64,000 bases of DNA from Mangrovimonas sp. TPBH4 (GCF_001280505.1 NZ_LBIO01000057.1:124001-188000); one strand, 5' to 3'; shown: positions 25,268 through 33,681, counted from the stretch's first letter. Notes: generated by a model from the sequence alone, not told the origin. Made by a program: numbers and translations.

Positions 25268-27295
25268 ATGAAGCAAAAATTACTTTTTTTCGCCTTATCC
25301 CTTTTCTTTTTTAGTTTCCAAGCACAGGTAATTGTTGATTGTGATGAAGGGCCTTTGTTTGTTACGGCTTGTTACGAAAACAATAGCTATAATGAAGTCA
25401 CTTATACAAGTTCCAATGGAAATCCGTTGATGTTAATGTTAATAGGAGGGGCTATTGAGGATGGAAATGACACCTTGAAAATATTAGATACTGGTGGCTC
25501 GAACCTTTATTATCCTGCCGGTCAGGTTGTTCCGGGAACGTTTATAATGTCTGCAGGAGATTCTATTACCTTTTCTGTAGTGGCGAATGAAACTGTGAGT
25601 TGTGCCTCAGGTGAACTAGAGCTTAGTGAAGGCATTAGTTATATGGTATATTGTGTTGATTTCCAGGAGGCGGTTGATGTGGAATTAGGAGCAGATCAGA
25701 ATATATGTGAAGAAACACCTACTGTATTATTGCAGGCGGAAATATCTTCGACTAGTACATTTAATTATGAATGGTATCAAGATGGCATCTTGATTTCTGG
25801 GGCAACAACAGATGAGTTGGTGGTAACCGAATCGGCTTATTATTCAGTTATTATTTATGACCCAATACAGGAAGTTCCAGTTGGGGCAGACGCCACCTTA
25901 GTGAATTTTATAGATTGTGAAAACTCAGGATTAATTCATGTAAATATATTTTTGGACGCCAATAGTAATTCTGTTTTTGATACCGGTGAAGCTTATTTTG
26001 ACCAAGCCCAAATAACCTATGAGTTGAATGATTCAGGTTATTTTAGTGGTGTAATGTCCAATACAGGGAGTTTTACTTTATACACCTCTCAGGAAAGCGA
26101 TTCCTATGACTTTAATTTAAGCTTACAACAAAATTGTTATTATTCTAACACAACAACGCTCTCAGATATTACCGTTTCCAATGGAGCGGAAATAACACTT
26201 GATTTTCCAATTATGGAAATTGAGGACTGTGAGGATATGTATGTCCATCTTTACACATACTTTCCTCCGATACCTGGTTTTTCATATTATAGTATTATTC
26301 AACTAGAAAATTATGGTACTCAACCTAATTCAGGAGAATTGGAGTTTGTTTTGGATGAATCTTTGCCTTTGAGTGAGCTTGTGGTGAATGACTCACCAAA
26401 TTATACCATAATTAATACTTCGACTGGGTTTATATTGGAATTTATGGATATTGAGGGAGGTTCTGAAATATATATACCTGTAACAGTGGTATGTCCCACA
26501 ACGCTAGCATTGGGAGAAACTGTTACTAATTCTGTTACTTATACATCAAATACAGATGAAATAAATACCAACAATAACACTGCGAGTTTAACTGAAACAG
26601 TTGTTGGATCTTATGATCCAAATGATATTATGGAAAGCCATGGGCCACAAATTCTTTATGATGAGTTTATAACTTCAGATGAATATTTGTATTATACCAT
26701 TCGCTTTCAAAATGTGGGGACAGCCGAAGCTTTCGAAGTGAGAATTGAGGATGTCCTGGATGTTCAATTGGATGAAAGCACTTTTGAAATGTTGCATTCC
26801 AGTCATGATTATGTCGTTACCCGAACGGGCAATCTATTGGTTTGGCAGTTCGATGACATTAATTTGCCGAGTGAAAGTATGGATGAGCCTGAAAGCCACG
26901 GTTACGTTCATTTTAAAATAAAACCTGTTTCAGGTTATGGAGTGGGAGATGTTATTCCTAATTCTGCGGCTATCTATTTCGACTTTAATGACCCCGTAAT
27001 TACCAATACATTCTCTACCGAATTTGTAGAGACACTTTCGGTAGAAGATCAGGAGACTGCTGAGTTTTCAATTCATCCAAATCCAGCAAATGATATGGTC
27101 TATATTCAGATAGAAGAGGTTTCTTCAGAATTGAGGGTAAATGTTTTTGATGTGCTAGGGAAGCGAGTTATGGAAACGTCCTATGCCCAAGAACAAGAAA
27201 TGGCATTGGATGTGTCTTCCTTGGAAAGCGGTATTTATTTTGTTCAATTGCATAACGGAACAAGAAAAAGCATTAAAAAACTTATCGTAAAATAG
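25268..27295 (+). CDS. Secreted protein with type IX secretion C-terminal sorting domain
   Basis: A 675-residue exported protein. I chose ATG 25268 because MKQKLLFFALSLFFFSFQAQ is a clean signal peptide; an ATG-less extension 8 codons longer is not needed. The body holds Ig-like beta domains: a PKD/Ig-like stretch near 140-220 (NYEWYQDGILISGATTDELV) and a DUF11/DUF7619-type repeat near 330-590 (GSYDPNDIMESHGPQ, then YFDFNDPVITNT). The last about 75 residues are a type A sorting domain (FSIHPNPANDMVYIQIEE, then SLESGIYFVQL and KLIVK), which directs export through the type IX machinery and attachment or release at the surface. The ligand or role is unknown. Confidence 0.88.
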   Translation: MKQKLLFFALSLFFFSFQAQVIVDCDEGPLFVTACYENNSYNEVTYTSSNGNPLMLMLIGGAIEDGNDTLKILDTGGSNLYYPAGQVVPGTFIMSAGDSITFSVVANETVSCASGELELSEGISYMVYCVDFQEAVDVELGADQNICEETPTVLLQAEISSTSTFNYEWYQDGILISGATTDELVVTESAYYSVIIYDPIQEVPVGADATLVNFIDCENSGLIHVNIFLDANSNSVFDTGEAYFDQAQITYELNDSGYFSGVMSNTGSFTLYTSQESDSYDFNLSLQQNCYYSNTTTLSDITVSNGAEITLDFPIMEIEDCEDMYVHLYTYFPPIPGFSYYSIIQLENYGTQPNSGELEFVLDESLPLSELVVNDSPNYTIINTSTGFILEFMDIEGGSEIYIPVTVVCPTTLALGETVTNSVTYTSNTDEINTNNNTASLTETVVGSYDPNDIMESHGPQILYDEFITSDEYLYYTIRFQNVGTAEAFEVRIEDVLDVQLDESTFEMLHSSHDYVVTRTGNLLVWQFDDINLPSESMDEPESHGYVHFKIKPVSGYGVGDVIPNSAAIYFDFNDPVITNTFSTEFVETLSVEDQETAEFSIHPNPANDMVYIQIEEVSSELRVNVFDVLGKRVMETSYAQEQEMALDVSSLESGIYFVQLHNGTRKSIKKLIVK

Positions 27296-27309
27296 TTGGG
27301 TAGAAAAGC

Positions 27310-28380
27310 TTAATGCTCTGGATTGGCCTCAAAATAATTAACCAATAGTGCCACCACATAGCTGTAACTTTCCATGCCATCGGTTTGGTTATTGGCCTTT
27401 AAAAAATTGTCATAAGTAGTTTTGAATACCGGTTCCAATGGGTTTTGGTAACGCATCCAAAAGTCACGTGATTCCTGGTAGTTTTTTAATACCCCTTTAT
27501 TCACTTTGGTCAGCATTTCATCATACGTTTCGGGATTCCTACGGTAGATTTCCAAAAGACAGTGGCGTAGGGCAAAAGCATATCCTGAATATTGAAAATA
27601 CTTATCAGGATGGTGTATAGCGGCCATACAGCCTATAAAATTGGCTTCATTTTCTGCGGCATATCCCAATTGGTGTGCCACTTCATGACTGGCAGTTGTA
27701 GGGTACTTCCAAATAGGGATCATGCCGTCTATTTGAGCTTCATTGGTAAACGGATTCAAATAGCCACTAAATCCCATATAGGTAAGTGGTAAACTATAAA
27801 TCGAACATTTGATACTTTTTGGAGTATATGCCAAATGGGGGTATTCCATTGAAAGGACTTCATACCCTTTGGGAACCGCTTTTATCAATTCCGTTTTCTT
27901 ATAAGGCATGACCACCGGAAGCGTATCATTGTAAGTGATCGCAGTATGCAAGGTGTTGACCTTTTCGGTAAGGCGTTCTGCAGTGGCCAAAAGGGCTTCC
28001 GTGGTATATTCTTTTTCCAGTCCTAAAGATTCGTGGAGGGGCAGACGGTAGTAATTAAAGGCCCATAATATATGAAAGGCCAAATAGCCCATCGACAAGG
28101 CCATAAGCACATCCACACCCCAGGATTTGAAATCCTTGAGCATGCGTTTTCTATTGATGTAGAGCCATCTTAAAATGTAAATGGTGGCCAGGGTGTATAG
28201 AAGATCACCCACCGAGAAAGGAACCCATCCAAAGGTAAAACGCATGGATTTGGAAATCCAAACATATAGTCCGTGGCTGTACCAGCGTTCTACAAATTCG
28301 GGGAACTTCGCGATAAGTTTGATAAAGGCGATTTGAAGGAGAATCGAAAAGGCAATAAAGAGGCGGCCAAAGTTCTGCAT
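27310..28380 (-). CDS. DUF3810 membrane protein with HExxH motif
   Basis: A 356-residue protein with three N-terminal membrane segments (FGRLFIAFSILLQIAFIKLIA, FSVGDLLYTLATIYILRWL, VLMALSMGYLAFHILWAF) and a large extracytoplasmic domain. Around residue 230 it has ASHEVAHQLGYAAENEANF, an HExxH followed about 10 residues later by a Glu pair, as in gluzincin-type zinc proteases. DUF3810 has no established activity; a peptidase role is inference from this motif. Convergent with the T9SS-sorted gene and divergent from pepD. The predicted -7 box nearly touches the start codon, so the transcript may be leaderless. Confidence 0.82.
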   Translation of the reverse strand: MQNFGRLFIAFSILLQIAFIKLIAKFPEFVERWYSHGLYVWISKSMRFTFGWVPFSVGDLLYTLATIYILRWLYINRKRMLKDFKSWGVDVLMALSMGYLAFHILWAFNYYRLPLHESLGLEKEYTTEALLATAERLTEKVNTLHTAITYNDTLPVVMPYKKTELIKAVPKGYEVLSMEYPHLAYTPKSIKCSIYSLPLTYMGFSGYLNPFTNEAQIDGMIPIWKYPTTASHEVAHQLGYAAENEANFIGCMAAIHHPDKYFQYSGYAFALRHCLLEIYRRNPETYDEMLTKVNKGVLKNYQESRDFWMRYQNPLEPVFKTTYDNFLKANNQTDGMESYSYVVALLVNYFEANPEH

Positions 28381-28384
28381 ACTT

Positions 28385-28392
28385 CAAATGTA
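28385..28392 (-). promoter_or_regulatory. Candidate -7 promoter element for the DUF3810 gene
   Basis: The minus strand reads TACATTTG (exact TAnnTTTG), only 5 bases upstream of the ATG at 28380, which would place the transcription start at or very near the start codon. No -33 TTG at normal spacing. Confidence 0.4.
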
Positions 28393-28438
28393 ATAAAAAG
28401 AAGCAGATCTGTGTCTCTTAATTGTGGACTTCAATTTG

Positions 28439-28446
28439 TACCTTTG
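28439..28446 (+). promoter_or_regulatory. Candidate -7 promoter element for pepD
   Basis: TACCTTTG matches TAnnTTTG exactly, 21 bases upstream of the ATG at 28468. A TTG at 28422-28424 gives a 14-base spacer, shorter than usual. Confidence 0.5.
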
Positions 28447-28467
28447 TGCAACTTTAAGCTAATACAT

Positions 28468-29931
28468 ATGAATTCAGAAATAAGACAGTTGGAACCAAAG
28501 GCGTTATGGAATAAATTTGCCGATTTGAATGCAGTTCCAAGACCGTCAAAAAAGGAAGAACGCGTCATTGCGTTCATGAAGGAATTTGGTGAAAACCTAG
28601 GTTTGGAAACCATCGTGGATAAGGTAGGCAACGTGATTGTCAAGAAGCCTGCAACTCCTGGGATGGAGGACAGGAAGGCCATTGTGATGCAATCGCATTT
28701 GGATATGGTGCACCAAAAAAATAACGATACCAATTTCGATTTTGATACCCAAGGCATCGACATGTATATTGATGGCGATTGGGTACGGGCCAAAGGCACT
28801 ACCCTTGGTGCGGATAACGGTTTGGGAGTGGCTACCATTATGGCCATTTTGGAAAGTAGCGATATTGAGCACCCAGCCATTGAGGCTTTGTTTACCATAG
28901 ACGAAGAAACGGGGATGACCGGTGCTATGGGATTGGAAGGTGGTTTGTTGGAAGGTGAGATTTTGTTGAATCTTGACACTGAGGAAGATGACGAAATCGG
29001 AGTAGGTTGTGCCGGAGGAGTCGACGTAACGGCTACCCGCAGTTATGAAGAGGAAGAAACTCCAGAATTTAAAATGGGTTTCAAAATTGAGGTGAAAGGA
29101 CTTCAGGGAGGCCATTCTGGAATGCAGATCCATGAAGGTTTAGGCAATGCCAACAAAATCATGAACCGTTTATTGTTTGATGGGTTTGAAAACTTCGGTT
29201 TGCGAATTGCAGAAATCAACGGAGGTGGTTTGCGCAATGCCATTCCTAGGGAAAGCAAAGCCATTGTAGCCATAGATAGCATGCACGAAGAAGTGTTTAT
29301 TGCGGAAACCAATGATTTGGCCAATGACATTAAAGCCGAATTGAAAACCATGGAACCTGATTTGGAGATCATCGTGACCAAAACCGAAACACCAGAGCAC
29401 ATCATGGACCTAGGCGTTCAGGAAGGGTTTACAAGAGCCTTGCATGCTGCTTGGAATGGGGTGTACCGTATGAGTGCCGATATTCCTGGTTTGGTGGAAA
29501 CCTCTAATAATATTGCCAATGTGGTGATAAAAGATGGGGAAATTAAAGTGGGATGTTTGACCCGCTCTTCTGTGGAAAGTTCTAAATGGGATTTGGCAAA
29601 CACACTTAGAGCTGCTTTTGAACTGACAGGTTGTGAAGTAGAGTTCAGTGGGGATTACCCAGGTTGGACACCGAATATGGATTCTGATATTTTAAAGGTG
29701 ATGGTGCCTTTGTACAAAGAACTGAACCAAGGTGAAGAACCTCATGTAGCGGCTTGCCATGCCGGTTTGGAATGCGGTATTTTAGGAACCAATTATCCAG
29801 AGATGGACATGATTAGTTTTGGGCCCAACATTAAGGGAGCACACTCTCCGGATGAACGCGCCCAGATTTCTTCTGCTCAAAAATATTGGAAGTTTGTATT
29901 GGAAATCCTTAAGGCGATTCCAAAGAAATAA
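28468..29931 (+). CDS. pepD: Aminoacyl-histidine dipeptidase (peptidase D, M20 family)
   Basis: A 487-residue dizinc metallopeptidase that cleaves Xaa-His and related dipeptides in the cytoplasm. The frame is open for 65 codons further upstream, but that part is low-quality, overlaps the divergent DUF3810 gene and lacks family similarity; ATG 28468 gives the normal length of about 485 and follows a promoter box. M20 signatures: QSHLDMVHQ near residue 75 (metal His and Asp), GADNGLGVATIMA near 113, IDEETGMTGAMGL near 143 with the catalytic Glu, LNLDTEEDDEIGVGCAGG near 170, and the final metal His in GAHSPDERA near 460. A bidirectional terminator follows. Confidence 0.95.
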   Translation: MNSEIRQLEPKALWNKFADLNAVPRPSKKEERVIAFMKEFGENLGLETIVDKVGNVIVKKPATPGMEDRKAIVMQSHLDMVHQKNNDTNFDFDTQGIDMYIDGDWVRAKGTTLGADNGLGVATIMAILESSDIEHPAIEALFTIDEETGMTGAMGLEGGLLEGEILLNLDTEEDDEIGVGCAGGVDVTATRSYEEEETPEFKMGFKIEVKGLQGGHSGMQIHEGLGNANKIMNRLLFDGFENFGLRIAEINGGGLRNAIPRESKAIVAIDSMHEEVFIAETNDLANDIKAELKTMEPDLEIIVTKTETPEHIMDLGVQEGFTRALHAAWNGVYRMSADIPGLVETSNNIANVVIKDGEIKVGCLTRSSVESSKWDLANTLRAAFELTGCEVEFSGDYPGWTPNMDSDILKVMVPLYKELNQGEEPHVAACHAGLECGILGTNYPEMDMISFGPNIKGAHSPDERAQISSAQKYWKFVLEILKAIPKK

Positions 29932-29949
29932 AAATTATATATCCAAAAT

Positions 29950-29977
29950 AAAAAAGCCGCTTAATAGCGGCTTTTTT
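29950..29977. terminator. Bidirectional intrinsic terminator between pepD and the PPIase gene
   Basis: A GC-rich 6-bp stem GCCGCT / AGCGGC around loop TAAT is extended by A6 on the left and T6 on the right, so each strand has a proper U-tract. It serves both convergent genes. Confidence 0.9.
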
Positions 29978-29996
29978 ATTTATATGGATTGAAATA

Positions 29997-31166
29997 TTAT
30001 TCTGCGTCCTCAACCAATTCAATAATGAAAATCAAATCTGATTTTGCAGGAATAGGACCCATGGCACGCTCTCCGTATGCCAAGTGGTATGGCAGATAGA
30101 AATATGCACGGTCTCCACCTTTTAAAGCAGCAACACCTTCCTTAAATCCAGGAATCATATTGGCGTCTGGGCTCACTTTCATTGGCATTGGTTGATATCC
30201 ACCTTGTTGGTCTCTCATTTCGTTGAACATTCCATGTCTTTCAGAAACGTCCTTAACGTTACTGTCAAATAAACGACCATCGGCAAAGTAACCTTCGTAG
30301 TTTACTTTTACCATATCTCCAGTGTTTGGTTTTTCACCAGTTCCTTCAGTAATCACGAACATTTTCAATCCAGAAGGAAGGGTAGTAGCCTTGGCTTCGT
30401 AACCATCTAAGGTAGCTTTAAAAGCAGCCCCAGCTTCAGCATTTTGAGCTTCTTTGGCCAAACGCTCTTCTTCGGCTTTTTTCTTAGCCTCTTCTCTTAA
30501 GGCTTTTTGTTTTTCCTTGATTTTAGGAAGTTCTTCCATATACACTTTTGGCGCATCGAAGTTTTTCGCAGCCGATCCTTTTCTGATGATGTTTAATTCT
30601 TGGATCACCACATCTTCTTTTGGCTTGTCGCCAGGTTTAGACGTTTCCACATTGGAAATACTGTCTTGGATTTCAAGACCTAAAACCAACTCTCCAAAAA
30701 CAGCGTGACGGTTGTTTAGGTTTGGAGTAGGTACTTCGGTGATGAAGAATTGACTTCCATTGGTAGCAGGACCTGAATTGGCCATAGATAAAATACCTGG
30801 CTTGTCATGCTTTAGGTCTGGGTGAAATTCATCCTCAAATTTATATCCTGGATCTCCAGAACCTGTAGCAGTTGGGTCACCTCCTTGGATCATAAATTGA
30901 TCGATAACGCGGTGGAAGGTAGTACCGTTATAGTATTTTTTTTCTTTAAATTCTTCCTTTACCATTGGGTGATTTCCTTCGGCAAGGGCAACAAAATTTG
31001 CAACGGTTACCGGAACTTTGTCGAAATATAACTTGGCGACCATGGTTCCTTTGTTGGTAACAAATTCAGCATATAAACCATCCTCTAGGTCAGGATACTT
31101 GTCGTTACATGCCGTGGTTGTCATTAAGGCAACAAGAAAAAATAATTGCAATACTTTGTTTTTCAT
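29997..31166 (-). CDS. Peptidyl-prolyl isomerase lipoprotein: cyclophilin plus FKBP domains
   Basis: A 389-residue protein catalysing proline cis-trans isomerisation outside the inner membrane. The signal peptide ends in a lipobox (MTTTAC). A cyclophilin domain spans about 30-195 (YYNGTTFHRVIDQFMIQGGD, then SMANSGPATNGSQFFIT with conserved Arg and Phe). A charged helical linker with repeated Lys/Glu/Ala (residues 215-250) leads to an FKBP domain near 285-385 (GDMVKVNYEGYFADGRLFDS). Three in-frame ATGs are possible (31184, 31175, 31166); I take the last, which avoids overlap with gldI. It is the third gene after nrnA and gldI; both neighbours suggest folding of envelope proteins, possibly of the gliding/T9SS apparatus. 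Confidence 0.9.
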   Translation of the reverse strand: MKNKVLQLFFLVALMTTTACNDKYPDLEDGLYAEFVTNKGTMVAKLYFDKVPVTVANFVALAEGNHPMVKEEFKEKKYYNGTTFHRVIDQFMIQGGDPTATGSGDPGYKFEDEFHPDLKHDKPGILSMANSGPATNGSQFFITEVPTPNLNNRHAVFGELVLGLEIQDSISNVETSKPGDKPKEDVVIQELNIIRKGSAAKNFDAPKVYMEELPKIKEKQKALREEAKKKAEEERLAKEAQNAEAGAAFKATLDGYEAKATTLPSGLKMFVITEGTGEKPNTGDMVKVNYEGYFADGRLFDSNVKDVSERHGMFNEMRDQQGGYQPMPMKVSPDANMIPGFKEGVAALKGGDRAYFYLPYHLAYGERAMGPIPAKSDLIFIIELVEDAE

Positions 31167-31176
31167 GTTTCTCATA

Positions 31177-31722
31177 TTAATCATTTTGGGTTTGGGTTAT
31201 AGTATTAACTGTGACTTTACAAATAAGTGGGGTATTGGTGCCAATTCTGTTGGAATCACCATAGTACCCATAGGCTTTTTGGGACGGGAAGAAAAAGGTT
31301 ACCGTTTCTCCAGGTTTCATTAATTTAAGACCCTCACGAAGGCCTGTGAACAGCTCTTCCTTGTCCATGGCATAATCCATTGGGACAATTTCTTCTTCGG
31401 AATAGATTTGGTTGCCACTTAAATCGGTGACACTATAATCGAAGTTGACAATGTCTCCAAAATTTGCCGTGATGGTATCCTGTTCAACCTTGGTATTATA
31501 GTAGTACCAAAATCCGCTTTCTGAAGCTATATAGGTATTGCTGGTGTCTTTTTGAATGATACCTTCAATGAATTCGCGTTCCTTTTGATTGAGTTTAATA
31601 TTGCGCTCTACCGATAAATTGATAAAGGACCCCTTATTGACCGTGACCGGTTTTCGGGCTTCGGGAGATTTACAGGCCATGGCACAACTTGCCAAGAGCC
31701 CTATTAGTATATATTTATTCAT
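31177..31722 (-). CDS. gldI: Gliding motility-associated FKBP-type lipoprotein GldI
   Basis: A 181-residue lipoprotein with lipobox ASCAMAC near residue 17. The C-terminal about 120 residues are an FKBP-type isomerase domain (GDIVNFDYSVTDLSGNQIYS, then LREGLKLMKPGETVTFFFPSQKAYG). Length and the SESGFWYYY segment match GldI, which in Flavobacterium johnsoniae is needed for gliding and is thought to fold components of the gliding/type IX secretion machine in the periplasm. Overlaps the stop of nrnA by 8 bases and lies just before the two-domain PPIase gene, so three genes form an operon. The T9SS-sorted protein at 25.3 kb shows the machinery is present. Confidence 0.93.
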   Translation of the reverse strand: MNKYILIGLLASCAMACKSPEARKPVTVNKGSFINLSVERNIKLNQKEREFIEGIIQKDTSNTYIASESGFWYYYNTKVEQDTITANFGDIVNFDYSVTDLSGNQIYSEEEIVPMDYAMDKEELFTGLREGLKLMKPGETVTFFFPSQKAYGYYGDSNRIGTNTPLICKVTVNTITQTQND

Positions 31723-32734
31723 GATTCAGGACATGTTTATAGCTCGGTAATATACTAATAAATTTTTCAATAGTGGCCTCAAGGGACAAATCGCTTTTTC
31801 CTCCGGCTGCATTGGTATGGCCGCCGCCTTCAAAATGGGCGCGGGATAATTCGTTCACCGAGAAATCCCCCTTGCTTCGCAATGAGATTTTTACAATGCC
31901 TTCCTGTTGGTTTTCAATAAAGATTACCGCCAGTACAATGCCTTCTACAGAGAGTCCGTAATTCACAAAACCTTCGGTGTCTCCTTTTTTAAAGTTGAAG
32001 GTGTTTAGGTCTTCTTGTGTCAATGAAATATAGGCTGTTCTATATTCTGGCAAAACCGTAAGGTTGCTTAAGGCACGGCCTAACAGTTGCAGGCGTTCAA
32101 AGGAATTGGTGTCGTATATATTGTTGTGAATCTGTGCGTTTTCGGCACCTTGATCTATTAAATGGGCAATCACTTTATGGGTAGTACTCGTAGTAGACGC
32201 AAAGCGGAAGGACCCCGTATCGGTCATGATTCCAGTGTAAAGGCAGGTGGCAATCTCTGGATTGATGGATCCCAAATCCCCCAACATGTCAATGAAATGA
32301 TAAACCATTTCGCAGGTAGAGGACATGCCCACTTCAGAGTAGGTGTAAAGGGCATAATCGTCTGGTTGCTGATGGTGGTCAATCATTATTTTAATGGCTT
32401 CCGAAGTCTTAACCGGTGTTTCCATATCACCTATGCGATTCAGGGCATTAAAATCCAAAGTGAAAATCAAATCGGCATTTTTAATAAGTACATCACTTTC
32501 TTTACGGTTGAACTCATATTTTAGAACAAGGTCATCGGCGGGCATCCATTTTAAAAAGTCGGGATAGTCGTTTGGAGCAATGACCCTTACTTCGTGGTTC
32601 ATGTTTTTAAGATAATGGTATAGGCCTAAAGAGGCTCCCATGGCATCCCCATCTGGATTCTTGTGAGGGATAATTACAACATGTTTTGGTCTGCTTAAAA
32701 GCGTTTGGATGTTCTTGATATCTTGCTTTGTCAT
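31715..32734 (-). CDS. DHH/DHHA1 phosphoesterase (NrnA-like oligoribonuclease / pAp phosphatase)
   Basis: A 339-residue cytoplasmic phosphoesterase. Motifs: HKNPDGDAMGASLGLYHYL near residue 24 (metal-binding DGDA), TLDFNALNRIGDM near 95, IMIDHHQQPDDY near 120 (the DHH), TDTGSFRFASTT near 172, and the DHHA1 glycine motif EGGGHTNAAGGKSD near 308. NrnA-type enzymes degrade nano-RNAs of 2-5 nucleotides and dephosphorylate pAp. First gene of the nrnA-gldI-PPIase run; a weak -7-like box (TATCTTCG on the minus strand) lies just upstream, with the divergent ndk gene beyond. Confidence 0.9.
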   Translation of the reverse strand: MTKQDIKNIQTLLSRPKHVVIIPHKNPDGDAMGASLGLYHYLKNMNHEVRVIAPNDYPDFLKWMPADDLVLKYEFNRKESDVLIKNADLIFTLDFNALNRIGDMETPVKTSEAIKIMIDHHQQPDDYALYTYSEVGMSSTCEMVYHFIDMLGDLGSINPEIATCLYTGIMTDTGSFRFASTTSTTHKVIAHLIDQGAENAQIHNNIYDTNSFERLQLLGRALSNLTVLPEYRTAYISLTQEDLNTFNFKKGDTEGFVNYGLSVEGIVLAVIFIENQQEGIVKISLRSKGDFSVNELSRAHFEGGGHTNAAGGKSDLSLEATIEKFISILPSYKHVLNHE

Positions 32735-32793
32735 AGAGGGCGAAGATACAATTTTTTAATAATGGTTTATGTGGTTTTTATGAAGAAATGCAT

Positions 32794-32801
32794 TACTTTT
32801 G
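32794..32801 (+). promoter_or_regulatory. Candidate -7 promoter element for ndk
   Basis: TACTTTTG matches TAnnTTTG exactly and is followed by CACCC, as in the tRNA-Pro promoter of this window. It would give a leader of about 87 bases. The -33 region has no TTG, only a T-run. Confidence 0.55.
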
Positions 32802-32807
32802 CACCCA

Positions 32808-32894
32808 AATTACGGGGTGCCTACAAGTTAAAGGCTGTGTAGTCAAACCGTTATGGAACACTAACGTAAAATCTGAATAATTTAATATATTAAA
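32808..32894 (+). promoter_or_regulatory. Long, possibly structured leader of ndk
   Basis: The predicted 87-base leader contains GGGGTGCC, then AAAGGCTG, then AACC, in the order seen in the 5' part of TPP (THI-box) riboswitches, plus small stems CTACA/TGTAG and CGTTA/TAACG. The CTGAGA core and the GCGTAGGGA end of a real THI box are missing. It may be a degenerate or different structured leader, or chance. Confidence 0.25.
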
Positions 32895-33314
32895 ATGGCA
32901 ACAAATAGAACATTTACAATGCTTAAGCCAGATTCTGTTGAAAAAGGGAATATTGGTGCGATTTTGGAGAAAATTACAGCTTCTGGATTTAGAATTGTAG
33001 CAATGAAATTAACTCAAATGACTTCTGCAGATGCTGAGGCTTTCTATGCAATCCACAAAGAAAGACCTTTCTTTGGAGAGTTGGTGGAATATATGACTCG
33101 TGGTCCTATTGTAGCAGCTATCTTGGAAAAAGAAAATGCTGTTGAGGATTTTAGAACTTTGATTGGAGCTACTAATCCTGCTGAAGCAGCTGAGGGAACG
33201 ATCCGTCAAATGTATGCTGAGTCTATTGGGGAGAATGCTGTTCACGGAAGTGATAGCGACGAAAATGCTGCCATTGAAGGTGCATTCCACTTTGCAGGAA
33301 GAGAAATGTTTTAA
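32895..33314 (+). CDS. ndk: Nucleoside diphosphate kinase
   Basis: Ndk moves the gamma-phosphate from ATP to other (d)NDPs through a phosphohistidine. The 139-residue length is typical of bacterial enzymes. Signatures: [20 protein letters not shown] at residue 5, the nucleotide-binding [11 protein letters not shown] near 56, [21 protein letters not shown] near 97, and the active-site His in [13 protein letters not shown] near 117. Single gene with its own promoter and terminator. Low-bias codons and a strong promoter fit high expression. Confidence 0.98.
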   Translation: MATNRTFTMLKPDSVEKGNIGAILEKITASGFRIVAMKLTQMTSADAEAFYAIHKERPFFGELVEYMTRGPIVAAILEKENAVEDFRTLIGATNPAEAAEGTIRQMYAESIGENAVHGSDSDENAAIEGAFHFAGREMF

Positions 33315-33330
33315 GGTACATGTACCTTAA
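33311..33330. repeat. Perfect 20-base palindrome over the ndk stop codon
   Basis: TTAAGGTACATGTACCTTAA is a perfect 10+10 palindrome that includes the TAA stop of ndk and is followed after two bases by the terminator hairpin. It may be a regulator site, part of a double-hairpin 3' end that protects the mRNA, or chance. Confidence 0.6.
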
Positions 33331-33332
33331 AC

Positions 33333-33364
33333 AAAAAAACGCAACGGTACCGTTGCGTTTTTTT
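33333..33364. terminator. Bidirectional terminator between ndk and dciA-like gene
   Basis: A perfect 32-base palindrome: A7, then CGCAACGGT / ACCGTTGCG, then T7. The 9-bp GC-rich arm with A and T runs on either side can terminate both the plus-strand ndk transcript and the minus-strand operon ending at 33385. Confidence 0.92.
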
Positions 33365-33384
33365 GTTTTTATAAGGTTTTGATT

Positions 33385-33681
33385 TTAACGAAGTACAAGG
33401 GTTTTGATTACTTCCTTGCCCAAGGATTCGTTGAGCATGCTGATAATTTTTTCCTTACCGTAACTCAATTCTTCCCGAAGTACACTAGAGCTCAATTGTA
33501 CGTAAAGTGTATCGCGCTCCAATTGAATGGCTGTGGTATAGTTGTTCACGCCATTTCCCATCATCTTTGCCCAGGCATCCCTCACATCTATTTTGTCTAG
33601 GCCGTCCTGCAGGTTGTTGGTATCTACAAATTCCTTGAGTACCTCACTGATGCTTAAATATTCACTGTGCCGTTTTGCCAT
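33385..33681 (-). CDS. DUF721 protein (DciA family)
   Basis: A 98-residue protein of the DUF721 family, which includes DciA, the ancestral loader of the replicative helicase DnaB. The typical elements are present: SISEVLKEFVDTNNLQDGLD, the core VRDAWAKMMGNGVNNYT with conserved Trp, LYVQLSSSVLREELSY and the helix KEKIISMLNESLGKEVIKTL. It lacks the C-terminal extension of longer proteobacterial DciA. Its start overlaps the stop of the small lipoprotein gene by one base (TAATG), and recF is upstream, which fits a replication role, although the helicase-loading role is an inference here. Confidence 0.85.
   Translation of the reverse strand: MAKRHSEYLSISEVLKEFVDTNNLQDGLDKIDVRDAWAKMMGNGVNNYTTAIQLERDTLYVQLSSSVLREELSYGKEKIISMLNESLGKEVIKTLVLR

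Noticed and set aside
28273-28467. Upstream extension of the pepD frame
   Set aside because: The 65 extra codons overlap the divergent DUF3810 start and look random; the normal family length begins at 28468.
28431-29133. Two minus-strand frames of about 180 codons across pepD
   Set aside because: They mirror the coding strand of a clear M20 peptidase and have no matching motifs.
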